Below, piece after piece: positions 50,397 through 58,849 of a stretch of DNA of 64,000 bases. The position numbers and the translations under genes were made by a program. The first letter of the stretch is position 1. Every line of letters starts with the position of its first letter. The notes beneath the pieces are model-generated. The model was not told the origin of the DNA, ran no database searches, and saw nothing but the letters and a program-made list of their open reading frames with translations. Source of the DNA: Candidatus Poseidonia alphae (lineage in GTDB: Archaea > Thermoplasmatota > Poseidoniia > Poseidoniales > Poseidoniaceae); the NCBI GenBank assembly GCA_002505405.1, contig DAVD01000046.1, forward strand, positions 35,606-99,605, written 5' to 3'.

Positions 50397-52922
50397 TCAT
50401 CGACCCATAACCGCACGGTGGACCATCATCTGCACTTCCTTCATACGAGAGCGTGCACCCAGTTCACGGAACACTGAAAGGGCGCGCTGAAGGTATTCCA
50501 TGCGTCCTTGTCGGTCCGGTGCCGCACCGCCGAGGCGGGTGAGAAGTTCTCCGATTTGCATACGTAGGTCATTGGCTTCAGCAATAACGAGAGCTTCACG
50601 ATAATGCTCCATCGCATCTTCAGTTCGTCCTGCGTCATGAAGCACTTCCCCAAGAAGAATGGTAATTTCGACCAAGGCTTGAAGGTCACCAGCTTCGTTC
50701 ATCGCCTCCAAAGCAGCGGTATAATGGAACATAGCGAGTTCTGATTGTTCTATCTTTGAATAGTACCGCCCAAGAACCGCTTGCGCACGTGCATGAAGTG
50801 CAGCATCACCCATTGATTCTGTTGCTTCATGGGCATCCATTGCATGTTCACGTGCACGTTGAACCTCTCCGAGGTCGAGAAGAGCCCGGGCAAGCGTGAT
50901 TTGACTGCTCAGCAGTTCATTGCCTTTTGACTGAGCAAGAATCGCTTCAACCTCTCCATATGCCTCTAGGGCCTTATTACGGTCGTTTTTTCTTCGAAGA
51001 AGGTAGCCAATGTTGTTGTATGTACGGGCAGCCCACATTGCATTGCCTTGGCTGATGTAGTGCTTGAGAGCTTGTTTGTGGCGAGCCAGAGCAACATCAC
51101 TGTTCCCTTGCTTCCGACTTACGTCTGCAAGTGACGAGAGAATTTCTGCTTCAATTGAAGGATTGTTGGCTTCTTTCGCCCCTTCAAGCGCCTTGTTGAG
51201 AACCTCTTCAGCATGCGCTAACCTACCAAGAAGCGCAAGAATATCACCCTGCAATTGAGCGAGAAGAACAACGGTGCTTGACTCCAGATCTGCCGTATCA
51301 ATTCGTTCCAACAGGCCAAGCAATTCCATGTGTCCTTGGGATACGAGATGCCGTCCTTTGTCCATGATGAGTTCCGAGGCTGATTCAAATTGATTGGACT
51401 GAATTGAATGGTAAATAAGTTCAATCGTAACTTCGTTGGATTGAGGTTGTTTTTCATACCACTCCATGCATTTTGAGTGGAATTCTTCTTTAAGCGATGT
51501 AGAAAGGCTACGTAATAAAAACTCACGAATCAAATCGTGGACGTCATAGGTGGTTGAATCTGCCTGACGAGCCAGGCCAGATTCCACTAAATTATCAAGT
51601 TCGTCGGTGTCCAACTGCTGCAGTGCAAGCGCCTCGAGGACCATCGGCTCTCGGTAAATGGAAAGGGCAGAAAGCACACGCTTTTGCTCAGCGCTTAATT
51701 TGGAGAAAATCTCTACGGTGACATAATGCTCCAAGGTTTCGTGGAAGGCACCGGCTGATGCCCCACGGTTGATGAGTTCGAGCACCAGAGGGTGGCCTCG
51801 GGAGAGCCCATGGATGTGAAGCCACTGCTCGTCTTCAAGATTTGAAAAACTGCTGAGCAACTTTCGGCCCGACTCAGGGTCGAGTCCGTCCAATGGAAGG
51901 ACCAAACTAGCAATTCTACCTTCAGCGTCTTTCGTGGGAACAACTGGCTTGAATGAACGCGAGAAGATAACCAAGCCAATTTTTTCTTCACTTCCGAGTA
52001 AAGCGATGGACATGGCTTGGAACGTCTGATGCAGTACCAAATCGGAAACTTTGTGGAAATCATCAATGACAATGAGTGAAGGTGAACCTTCAAGCGCTTC
52101 TATGAGCAAACGGGCAGCATCAGCCGGTTGCGGAATTGGCGTTGCTGCAAGGTAACTCGCAAATTCCGAATTGCCCATACTGGACAACCAATCAGCAATG
52201 GATTCAAAAAACGAACGAGAACCTTCCCAATCCTGGCAGCGATGATAGAGAAGGTTGCGACGATGCATAAATCTCTCAATCAATTTTGAGGCCACGGTAG
52301 TTTTCCCGATACCTGCAATTCCGGGAACCAGAAGAGTTGTTGCCCGTGCTTCAATCAAATTACCCATGTTGTCCAGTTCGGTTGTTCTTCCGTAAAAGTG
52401 TCGAAGCCGAGGCAAATCTGCTAGAGAGGTCACCAACTGCTTTTCCACGTGTTTGGAAAGGTCACGCTCAATCAAATCTTGAGACAAGGAGCGAGCATCA
52501 AGACAACCGTTCTCGTCCATGTATCGAATCACGTCGACGGGGCGCATTTCGAAGGGCAAAACCGACTTCACACCGCCAAGAGTGGTGTCCACTGGTTGCT
52601 CTTCGCCTAAGATACAGCGAAGAGGAAATTCTGACAACCGAGTCCAAGTTTCCGAGGCCATGATGATGCCGCTGTCGGTAAGGAAATACGCTTTCCTCTT
52701 CCGAGAAACTCCCTTGACGTGAGCCTGCCGTTCTACCAATATACCTTGATCTTTTAATCCCGAAATTGCACGAGGCACATTTGACCTTGCAATTGCAACG
52801 GCGTTGGCAATTCCCATTTGGGACAAAGCAAAAGGTACCTCAATGCTATTTTTGAAATCCGAATAGTCAAGGAGGTGCAAGAGGATTCTCTCTTGTACAC
52901 CTGGCTTAGGTTGCGCTGCCAT
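50397..52922 (-). CDS. STAND-type ATPase regulator: winged helix, NTPase, TPR repeats
   Basis: An 841-residue cytoplasmic protein from ATG 52922 (the frame continues to a TTG at 52931). Residues about 10-95 form a winged-helix DNA-binding domain (IARSNVPRAISGLKDQGILV with the wing KAYFLTDSGIIM). The NTPase core has Walker A GIAGIGKTT (about 205), Walker B SLIVIDDFHK (about 290) and a sensor-like SRSFKPV. A linker and about eight TPR units follow (about 500-835), seen as repeated YNNIGYLLRRKNDRNKALEA-type helices. The layout matches MalT/AfsR-type regulators: ligand or protein binding by TPRs would switch ATP-dependent oligomerisation and DNA binding. It meets the pilin operon tail to tail, and a role in regulating surface genes is plausible but unproven. 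Confidence 0.85.
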   Translation of the reverse strand: MAAQPKPGVQERILLHLLDYSDFKNSIEVPFALSQMGIANAVAIARSNVPRAISGLKDQGILVERQAHVKGVSRKRKAYFLTDSGIIMASETWTRLSEFPLRCILGEEQPVDTTLGGVKSVLPFEMRPVDVIRYMDENGCLDARSLSQDLIERDLSKHVEKQLVTSLADLPRLRHFYGRTTELDNMGNLIEARATTLLVPGIAGIGKTTVASKLIERFMHRRNLLYHRCQDWEGSRSFFESIADWLSSMGNSEFASYLAATPIPQPADAARLLIEALEGSPSLIVIDDFHKVSDLVLHQTFQAMSIALLGSEEKIGLVIFSRSFKPVVPTKDAEGRIASLVLPLDGLDPESGRKLLSSFSNLEDEQWLHIHGLSRGHPLVLELINRGASAGAFHETLEHYVTVEIFSKLSAEQKRVLSALSIYREPMVLEALALQQLDTDELDNLVESGLARQADSTTYDVHDLIREFLLRSLSTSLKEEFHSKCMEWYEKQPQSNEVTIELIYHSIQSNQFESASELIMDKGRHLVSQGHMELLGLLERIDTADLESSTVVLLAQLQGDILALLGRLAHAEEVLNKALEGAKEANNPSIEAEILSSLADVSRKQGNSDVALARHKQALKHYISQGNAMWAARTYNNIGYLLRRKNDRNKALEAYGEVEAILAQSKGNELLSSQITLARALLDLGEVQRAREHAMDAHEATESMGDAALHARAQAVLGRYYSKIEQSELAMFHYTAALEAMNEAGDLQALVEITILLGEVLHDAGRTEDAMEHYREALVIAEANDLRMQIGELLTRLGGAAPDRQGRMEYLQRALSVFRELGARSRMKEVQMMVHRAVMGR

Positions 52923-52944
52923 TTGATTCAACTCGATTCAACCG

Positions 52945-55900
52945 TCACTGATCCGGAGTGTAGTCAGGGTCAGGAGCCCACTGGTTTGTTCCTTCGTCCC
53001 AGATCCAGCCAGGATGCTGAGATGTCTCCGCGGGTACAGCCGCAACTTCAGGAGTTGCTACCGCTTGAGCCGTTACTTCTTGCTGGGGAATTTCTACCGT
53101 CTTCTTGGCTTTGGCCCATGCATAGGGGTCTTCTGCAGCAGCGAGGTTTTCATCGTCCTCTTCTGAGACATCTGGAATCTCTTCAAATTCAACGAAGAAG
53201 AAGGCTCCAACACCGAGGAGAACAATGATACCGCCTACAATCAAGATGATGCTCAAGAGTGAAGAATCATCATCATTACCGCTTGAAACGACAATGCTGA
53301 ACTCTCCGTTTTCAGTCTCTCCTGCAAATTTGAAAACCTGACCGTCCATTTCGAAAATTATTTCTTCATTTCCTTCCATGCTGAGTTGGCTGTTTGTCAA
53401 GTCCATGGTCCATGTTCCATCGGAAAGAACCCTCGTCGAGTTGAGTTTTGCGTTTCCATTAGCAAACCTGATGTTGACCGTACTACCAGGCAGTCCTTCA
53501 CCCTGGAAGGATGCTGGATCATCTGGAGTGATTGGTCCGCTATCAACACGTTCAACGCTGAAAGCAACTGCTCGTACGAGGAAGTTTACCTTGATTGAAT
53601 AGGCCCTGGATTCTTGGTCATCCTCTGCATAAAACATCACTCCATTGAGTGACCATTCAGGTATTTCACTGGTGACCTGTGCAATCGAATCCATCGGATC
53701 ATAGATCGCTTTTCCATCTGCAGTGATACGGATGTACGATGAATAGTCGTCATCTTCAAGTGTTCCGGCATCGTTGTAAACATAGAAGGAAAGTGCATCG
53801 CTAGCCTCGCCAATACCATCAGGGTCACTGAAAAATTGAGTCAGGTCTATCGTAGCCCCTCCACCGCATCGGTCAAACGAATTTGATTGAGAATCACAGA
53901 AGATGGTCACACTTCCAATCCAACCGGCATCGTTGAAGACAGGGTCAATGTTGTTGGCGTCAATTGGATTGTTAATGGTCATACGCCAGACCGTATCCAC
54001 AGAATAGTCCTCACCGTCGTATGCGCGTACGGTGACTTCGTATACACCATCATGGTCAAGTTTGGAGGTATCCCAGGTCGCCGACCATGAGCCATCGGGA
54101 TTGAAGGAGGTCACTGGAAGAGGTCCATTGTTGAGAGTGATACTGGTACCGAGGTCTACGATCTCAATTTCCACACGAGTTACCTGTCCGCCGATGTCAC
54201 GAGCAACACCAACAATTGTTGTATCATCGGATGCTCGGACTGTATCTCCATCAATACCGCCGGTCATTTGGTCTGCAGAACCAATCCAGGTGAGTTGCAA
54301 CTGAGGCGGAGTGTTTTCATTGACGATGGTCAGAACTCGAGTCTCAATGACACAAACTCCACCGTCTTCTGGTGCTACTGCTACATCGATACAAAAGTCG
54401 CTATCCGATGCCCAGACCTCAAAGGTGTATTCACCGGATGGAAGTTCAGAAAAGTCCCACTCGTGGGACCAGCTTGTTGAGCCTTCTTCGTAATAATGGG
54501 AAATGTAATCGTTTTCTGGACTGGTGATATGGAACCAAATCTTCTGAACGTCGCTACCGTATGTCCCTGCGTAGGGGTCTGCTGCTGTTCCTTGGAACAA
54601 CACTTTTCCATTTGTATGAGTGCTTCCCGAGTTTGGAACATCAACAACGATGGTAGGAGGTACAAGATTCAGTTTGTATTGACGAACGGAAACAGGGGAA
54701 TAGTCAAGTCCGTCGTAGGAGCGAACACGGAATGTTACGTCTCCCTCTCCACCAGCATGCGCAGACATATCCCAAACAAACGACCAATCCTTGAACGGAT
54801 GGTTTTCCATTGTGATCATACCGTTAGCACCAGAGGTGTCAACTGCTGAATACCAATCATTGGTGCCTGGCGGTTGGACTTCAACAGCGGTGATCATACC
54901 AAACTGTTTCGTGCTGGCTGTGTTGTCGTTTGCATAAGGCCACTTGACGCCGTCCCACGCTTGTCCGGTGAGGTCAACCTTGGTTGCGAACGAAACACCG
55001 TCTTGCTGAGTTACGGTAACGCCCGGGCGTAGATTGTCAAGGTTGATGACGTCATCAATTGGGCCTGAGAGAACATATGAGAAGTCCTTAGTACCGCTTC
55101 CGAACTTGAACGCTTCAACCGTGTAGAACGGCATTTCACGTCCGTTAATGCAGTCTGCGTCGTCGTCATCAATGAGTGTATCGCCATCGTTATCAATCCC
55201 ATCCGCACAAGAATCTTCATCCATTGTGATGGGCGGGTTGCCTGAGCCAGGGATGATAGCATTCTTGTCACCAACTTTGTGATTCCAATTGCGGTCAAGG
55301 AGGAAGTCCGAAGGAAGTGAAACTTGTTGCGTAAATCCGAATGCGTCGGTCGTCAACTCATACAAGGGCAAACCAGTTGCGTCTTTGATGATGACCGTTG
55401 CACCAGCAACGTTGCTGTTCTTAGCCTTAACTTGGTATCGAACGAGTTCACCTTCACGAACTTGTGAGCCCCATGCCGAGTTTTGGTTTTGGACGTGAAT
55501 CATCGAAGAGTCAAAGTTCTGGAGGTCTGCAAAGGAAAACACGGTAGCATTTTCGATCAGTTCAATCGCGAGAGGCATTTGTGCAGGAGGCATGGTGGAT
55601 GCTTTAGATAGCGACAAACATTCGACTTGCACGTAGGGGCATTCAGCGCTCATCCAGCTTATGGAAATCGGGTAGAGTTCATTGTTACCTGGGGATGGGA
55701 TCTGCTCGCTTTGAACGGTGAGTCGAGATTCTGTGACGTTGTAAACTTGAGAAACACCGGTCCAAGTATTGCCCGAAAAGTACGCCACTGAGCCGTACTT
55801 CATATTGGTTGTTGGGTCGTCATGAACCGAGATGTTGCCCGCATAGCCAAAGGCTGAGTCGCCAGTGTTTCCTTGGACGTTCACAATGCTACCTGTTGCT

Positions 55901-57366
55901 CGAATGATGTCACCCGTATTGCCAGAAATCGTGTTGTCAATGATGGTAGCAGAAGCCATGAAGACGTGGATTGCAGGGCAAGCAAATTCTCCACCATAAA
56001 TGACCGACTCGCACGTGCCGGAGTTGTTTTGGATGATGTTGTTAGCGAAATAAAGACGCTTTGCTTCGTAGTCCTTGCTTTGACCGTAGTCTTCGTGATG
56101 GTATTCCCCGATGTTAACGGCTTCCTTGGTCGTTTCTTTGATGGTGTTGTTTTCAGCGATAACATCTGAATCTTTTCCATAGATCCACAGTCCATTAAAA
56201 CCGCCAATTGGTCCAATGGTGTTGCCGTGAAGTTCAATTTTTGAGGCACTTATTCCAACGCCAGATGCTTCACTTGCACCAGAAATAGTATTTCCTTCAG
56301 CGTAGACGTTTGCACCTTCATAGGCGGTCAGTCCAGCCCCTTCTGTGGTCGTGAGTATGTTGTTGTTAACGGTGAGCATGTGGTTGATGGTTCCCGTTGT
56401 TTTTACCGAGGTGGTATCAACTGCATTGCACTTGACAGTGATGTCCGAATTGGTCAAGGAACCTGAACTTCGCTCCATGAGAACTCCGTAAGATGAGTCT
56501 TTAATTTCGAGGTCGTCCATATCGACATAGCTTTCCTCCACAACGAGGACCGATAGGCCACCGCCTTGGCTACCGCAATCTGCATCATCACCGGTGAATA
56601 CTGAACTTTCCAGTTTGAACGTGGAAAGAATTCCTGCCCCGGCCCCGAAGGCTCCCACGGCTTCATAACCACTCCACATCCGTTCGTCAATGCCGTTCGT
56701 AAATTCGGATTCTGAAATCATTGGAGCCGCGAAATCCACCGCCAAAACGTTGGATGTGTTGGTGTCCTTGAACGACAATCCTCGTGCGGTAGTGCTCGAA
56801 CCGTCAAAGACCAGAACTCCGTATTTTATCGACTGGCTCTGGGTGCCTGCGCCCACAAAGGTAGGATATCCGTACCCGTTCTCAAAGTGTGCATAATTGA
56901 TGGAGGTCAACGATTGGTCGATGGTATCACGGATGATTAAACCAGAACCGCAAGCCGCATCGGGATTGTTGTTCGGCATGGTGGAATGGTTGCTCAGGCA
57001 ACGTCCAGTTTCGGTGTATCCTTGTGCTGTTGGCTTGGTCCAAATGAAACGAGCCTGACTGGAGGAAGAGCCCGCACTGGCGCCACAAGCCGAATCCCCG
57101 ATGCATATGGCTCCACGAACATCAATGAAATTACCGTACGGAATATTCACAGTAGTACCCGCATTGACAATGAGTTTTGCACCCTCTGCAACTTCAACAT
57201 CGCCCTGGAGCGTCATGGTGCCTGACCAAGTCTCAACACCGGTTACGGTTCCTTTGGTTGTTTCATTGACGGCTGAGACTTCAGGCAAGGCAACTAGGCC
57301 GAGTAAGAAAGAGAGCAAAAACAGTGTTACGATTGAGAAACTTTTGACTTTCAAATTTTGTGACAT
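52945..57366 (-). CDS. Secreted beta-helix/Ig surface protein with membrane anchor and Trp tail
   Basis: A 1,473-residue exported protein. ATG 57366 is preferred over ATG 57390 because a TATA-like element at 57401-57410 would start the message near 57380 and TAGGTG then serves it. The signal peptide is VTLFLLSFLLGLVALPE. Residues about 40-500 are a parallel beta-helix with short turns such as GVLMERSSGSLTNSDITV and NIIQNNSGTCESVIYGG. Cadherin/Ig-like domains follow (VEIEIVDLGTSITLNNG, FEVWASDSDF) and a calcium-type EDSCADGIDNDGD motif. A membrane helix (about 1372-1393) leads to a tail ending PGWIWDEGTNQWAPDPDY. It is probably a glycan- or surface-binding protein. Confidence 0.82.
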   Translation of the reverse strand: MSQNLKVKSFSIVTLFLLSFLLGLVALPEVSAVNETTKGTVTGVETWSGTMTLQGDVEVAEGAKLIVNAGTTVNIPYGNFIDVRGAICIGDSACGASAGSSSSQARFIWTKPTAQGYTETGRCLSNHSTMPNNNPDAACGSGLIIRDTIDQSLTSINYAHFENGYGYPTFVGAGTQSQSIKYGVLVFDGSSTTARGLSFKDTNTSNVLAVDFAAPMISESEFTNGIDERMWSGYEAVGAFGAGAGILSTFKLESSVFTGDDADCGSQGGGLSVLVVEESYVDMDDLEIKDSSYGVLMERSSGSLTNSDITVKCNAVDTTSVKTTGTINHMLTVNNNILTTTEGAGLTAYEGANVYAEGNTISGASEASGVGISASKIELHGNTIGPIGGFNGLWIYGKDSDVIAENNTIKETTKEAVNIGEYHHEDYGQSKDYEAKRLYFANNIIQNNSGTCESVIYGGEFACPAIHVFMASATIIDNTISGNTGDIIRATGSIVNVQGNTGDSAFGYAGNISVHDDPTTNMKYGSVAYFSGNTWTGVSQVYNVTESRLTVQSEQIPSPGNNELYPISISWMSAECPYVQVECLSLSKASTMPPAQMPLAIELIENATVFSFADLQNFDSSMIHVQNQNSAWGSQVREGELVRYQVKAKNSNVAGATVIIKDATGLPLYELTTDAFGFTQQVSLPSDFLLDRNWNHKVGDKNAIIPGSGNPPITMDEDSCADGIDNDGDTLIDDDDADCINGREMPFYTVEAFKFGSGTKDFSYVLSGPIDDVINLDNLRPGVTVTQQDGVSFATKVDLTGQAWDGVKWPYANDNTASTKQFGMITAVEVQPPGTNDWYSAVDTSGANGMITMENHPFKDWSFVWDMSAHAGGEGDVTFRVRSYDGLDYSPVSVRQYKLNLVPPTIVVDVPNSGSTHTNGKVLFQGTAADPYAGTYGSDVQKIWFHITSPENDYISHYYEEGSTSWSHEWDFSELPSGEYTFEVWASDSDFCIDVAVAPEDGGVCVIETRVLTIVNENTPPQLQLTWIGSADQMTGGIDGDTVRASDDTTIVGVARDIGGQVTRVEIEIVDLGTSITLNNGPLPVTSFNPDGSWSATWDTSKLDHDGVYEVTVRAYDGEDYSVDTVWRMTINNPIDANNIDPVFNDAGWIGSVTIFCDSQSNSFDRCGGGATIDLTQFFSDPDGIGEASDALSFYVYNDAGTLEDDDYSSYIRITADGKAIYDPMDSIAQVTSEIPEWSLNGVMFYAEDDQESRAYSIKVNFLVRAVAFSVERVDSGPITPDDPASFQGEGLPGSTVNIRFANGNAKLNSTRVLSDGTWTMDLTNSQLSMEGNEEIIFEMDGQVFKFAGETENGEFSIVVSSGNDDDSSLLSIILIVGGIIVLLGVGAFFFVEFEEIPDVSEEDDENLAAAEDPYAWAKAKKTVEIPQQEVTAQAVATPEVAAVPAETSQHPGWIWDEGTNQWAPDPDYTPDQ

Positions 57367-57374
57367 GAGGGATG

Positions 57375-57380
57375 CACCTA
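57375..57380 (-). promoter_or_regulatory. Shine-Dalgarno deciding the beta-helix protein start
   Basis: TAGGTG, about eight bases before ATG 57366, within the same TAGGTGCAT context seen before the transporter gene. Confidence 0.5.
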
Positions 57381-57400
57381 TTCTCCCCATGAACGGGCCG

Positions 57401-57410
57401 AATATAATAC
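57401..57410 (-). promoter_or_regulatory. TATA-like element for the beta-helix protein
   Basis: GTATTATATT on the minus strand. The predicted transcription start lies about 25 bases downstream near 57380, after ATG 57390, which favours ATG 57366. Confidence 0.5.
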
Positions 57411-57568
57411 TGCTCCATGATTGTCGCCCTTAAGGTATCAATTAGGCTTAATAATATCAACGAATTCGCCGAATAAAGTAAGTTTTCTACCGGAAAAAGG
57501 TCATAAAATACGAAGGCAGTATTGTATTCCAACACTCCAAATCAAACATTGAGAGGGGTAAAACGCTC
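57411..57568. other. Intergenic region without a gene
   Basis: A 158-base A+T-rich stretch between the second subtilase (stop 57569) and the promoter of the beta-helix gene. I see no RNA gene, convincing hairpin or repeat. It must contain the 3' end of the subtilase transcript. Confidence 0.5.
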
Positions 57569-58783
57569 TTAGCAGGCGGCTCCTGGTTTGATTTCGTCGA
57601 TCCAGGCTCTAGCATCAACTTGACCGTAGCCGGCATAAGGATGATGATCTTCCCCCTGCCCAATGGATTGGGCCGAATTCATCAGAGCCGTTTTGACGAG
57701 GTCGACACACGAACCATCGCTTTGACCGTCGGGGCGAAGTTGAGGGTGGGCTTCCAACAACAACGCAAGGGCGCCGGCGACAAAAACAGTTGAGTCAGAG
57801 GTACCGCTGCTCGTGTACCAAAGATTATCTTCACCGGTGCTGATAATTCGGTGACCTGGAGCTACAATTTCGGGTTTCATGTGGGGGTGTTGGCGTGGGG
57901 TCTCGTCCCCAGTATCGCTACCAACAGAGGAATTCACCCACACTTGGCCCTGTCGAGTCGTAGCGCCAACCGAGATGGCTCTGGGGACGTTCCCCGGTGC
58001 AGCCACGTCTCCGTCATCACCGGAACCCCCGTCATTACCGGCAGCAGCCACGACAAATATTCCGCTATCGGTGGCTTGCCGTGTTGCTGATACTGAATCT
58101 CCTTCACGCTGGCCGTCCATATTCGGAGTACCACCTAGCGACAGGGAGATGATGTCCGCTTCGAATTGAAATTGACACCACCGAATGGCGTCTCCGACAT
58201 CAGACTCCAATCCGCTGTTTTGTCCCGAACCGTCATCTTGGAGTGCTGCAACCATTGCAAACGTCACGTTTTGAGCAATGCCGGCTTGATGGCTACCGGA
58301 AATCAATATTCCAGCCATCAAGGTCCCGTGGGCGACTGCACCGTATTCCCTAGGTGCAGATGAATCCCCAATAAGGTCGTGAAATCGGATATCTTTTCCA
58401 GCAAAGGCCTCATGTTGATTGTCAATCCCAGTATCGACCATGCAAAGGCGGATTCCTTCGCCACTCAGTCCGTCTTCATTGAGGCCTCGGACGCCTGTGG
58501 CCTCAAAGGCCCATTCTGAATCCGGTAGCGGAATGTCAACAACCAGGAGGTCATTTTGCCACAACAGCATGCTAATGGAAACGAACACGGCAAAACCAAG
58601 CATGTTCGTCGCAGTCAATGCCCGCCTTCTTGTTCGAACCACTGGCTGTGCAACCATTGGAGCCCATCCCATGACTTCAGAACGCCAACCGTCTTGATGA
58701 CCTACAACTGCAGGATCCACAGCAGAAACAATGCTCCGGTCATGAGGCTCAGGAAGATACTCAACGTGGTCAAGACCTTCCAT
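57569..58783 (-). CDS. Type II membrane-anchored subtilisin-like protease (S8)
   Basis: A 404-residue protease from ATG 58783 (a GTG at 58798 is in frame). Residues 1-57 are cytoplasmic and end in VRTRRRALT. One helix (MLGFAVFVSISMLLW, about 61-75) follows, so the catalytic domain is outside. The triad and oxyanion residues are canonical: Asp117 (MVDTGID), His152 (AVAHGTLMAG), Asn250 (AAAGNDG) and Ser329 (SSGTSDSTVF). The protein ends soon after the fold in KPGAAC. It contrasts with the giant subtilase, which has a C-terminal anchor and an altered oxyanion residue. It lies between two giant surface-protein genes on the same strand. Confidence 0.92.
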   Translation of the reverse strand: MEGLDHVEYLPEPHDRSIVSAVDPAVVGHQDGWRSEVMGWAPMVAQPVVRTRRRALTATNMLGFAVFVSISMLLWQNDLLVVDIPLPDSEWAFEATGVRGLNEDGLSGEGIRLCMVDTGIDNQHEAFAGKDIRFHDLIGDSSAPREYGAVAHGTLMAGILISGSHQAGIAQNVTFAMVAALQDDGSGQNSGLESDVGDAIRWCQFQFEADIISLSLGGTPNMDGQREGDSVSATRQATDSGIFVVAAAGNDGGSGDDGDVAAPGNVPRAISVGATTRQGQVWVNSSVGSDTGDETPRQHPHMKPEIVAPGHRIISTGEDNLWYTSSGTSDSTVFVAGALALLLEAHPQLRPDGQSDGSCVDLVKTALMNSAQSIGQGEDHHPYAGYGQVDARAWIDEIKPGAAC

Positions 58784-58815
58784 AGTGGTGACTATCACAT
58801 CGTTTGCTTCATGAA

Positions 58816-58832
58816 CCCTTGTTTGACAAGGG
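58816..58832. terminator. Perfect 7-bp inverted repeat between the giant repeat protein and the subtilase
   Basis: CCCTTGT, three-base loop, ACAAGGG. It lies 18 bases after the stop of the upstream gene and about 33 bases before the subtilase ATG. No T tract follows, so it may be a weak terminator, an RNA processing hairpin or an operator. Confidence 0.4.
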
Positions 58833-58849
58833 ACGTAATTGTTCTAAAA

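Noticed and set aside
58799..58849. Spacer before the second subtilase as a full promoter with TATA
   Set aside because: I found only the inverted repeat and no convincing TATA element at the right distance from ATG 58783, so I did not list a promoter.
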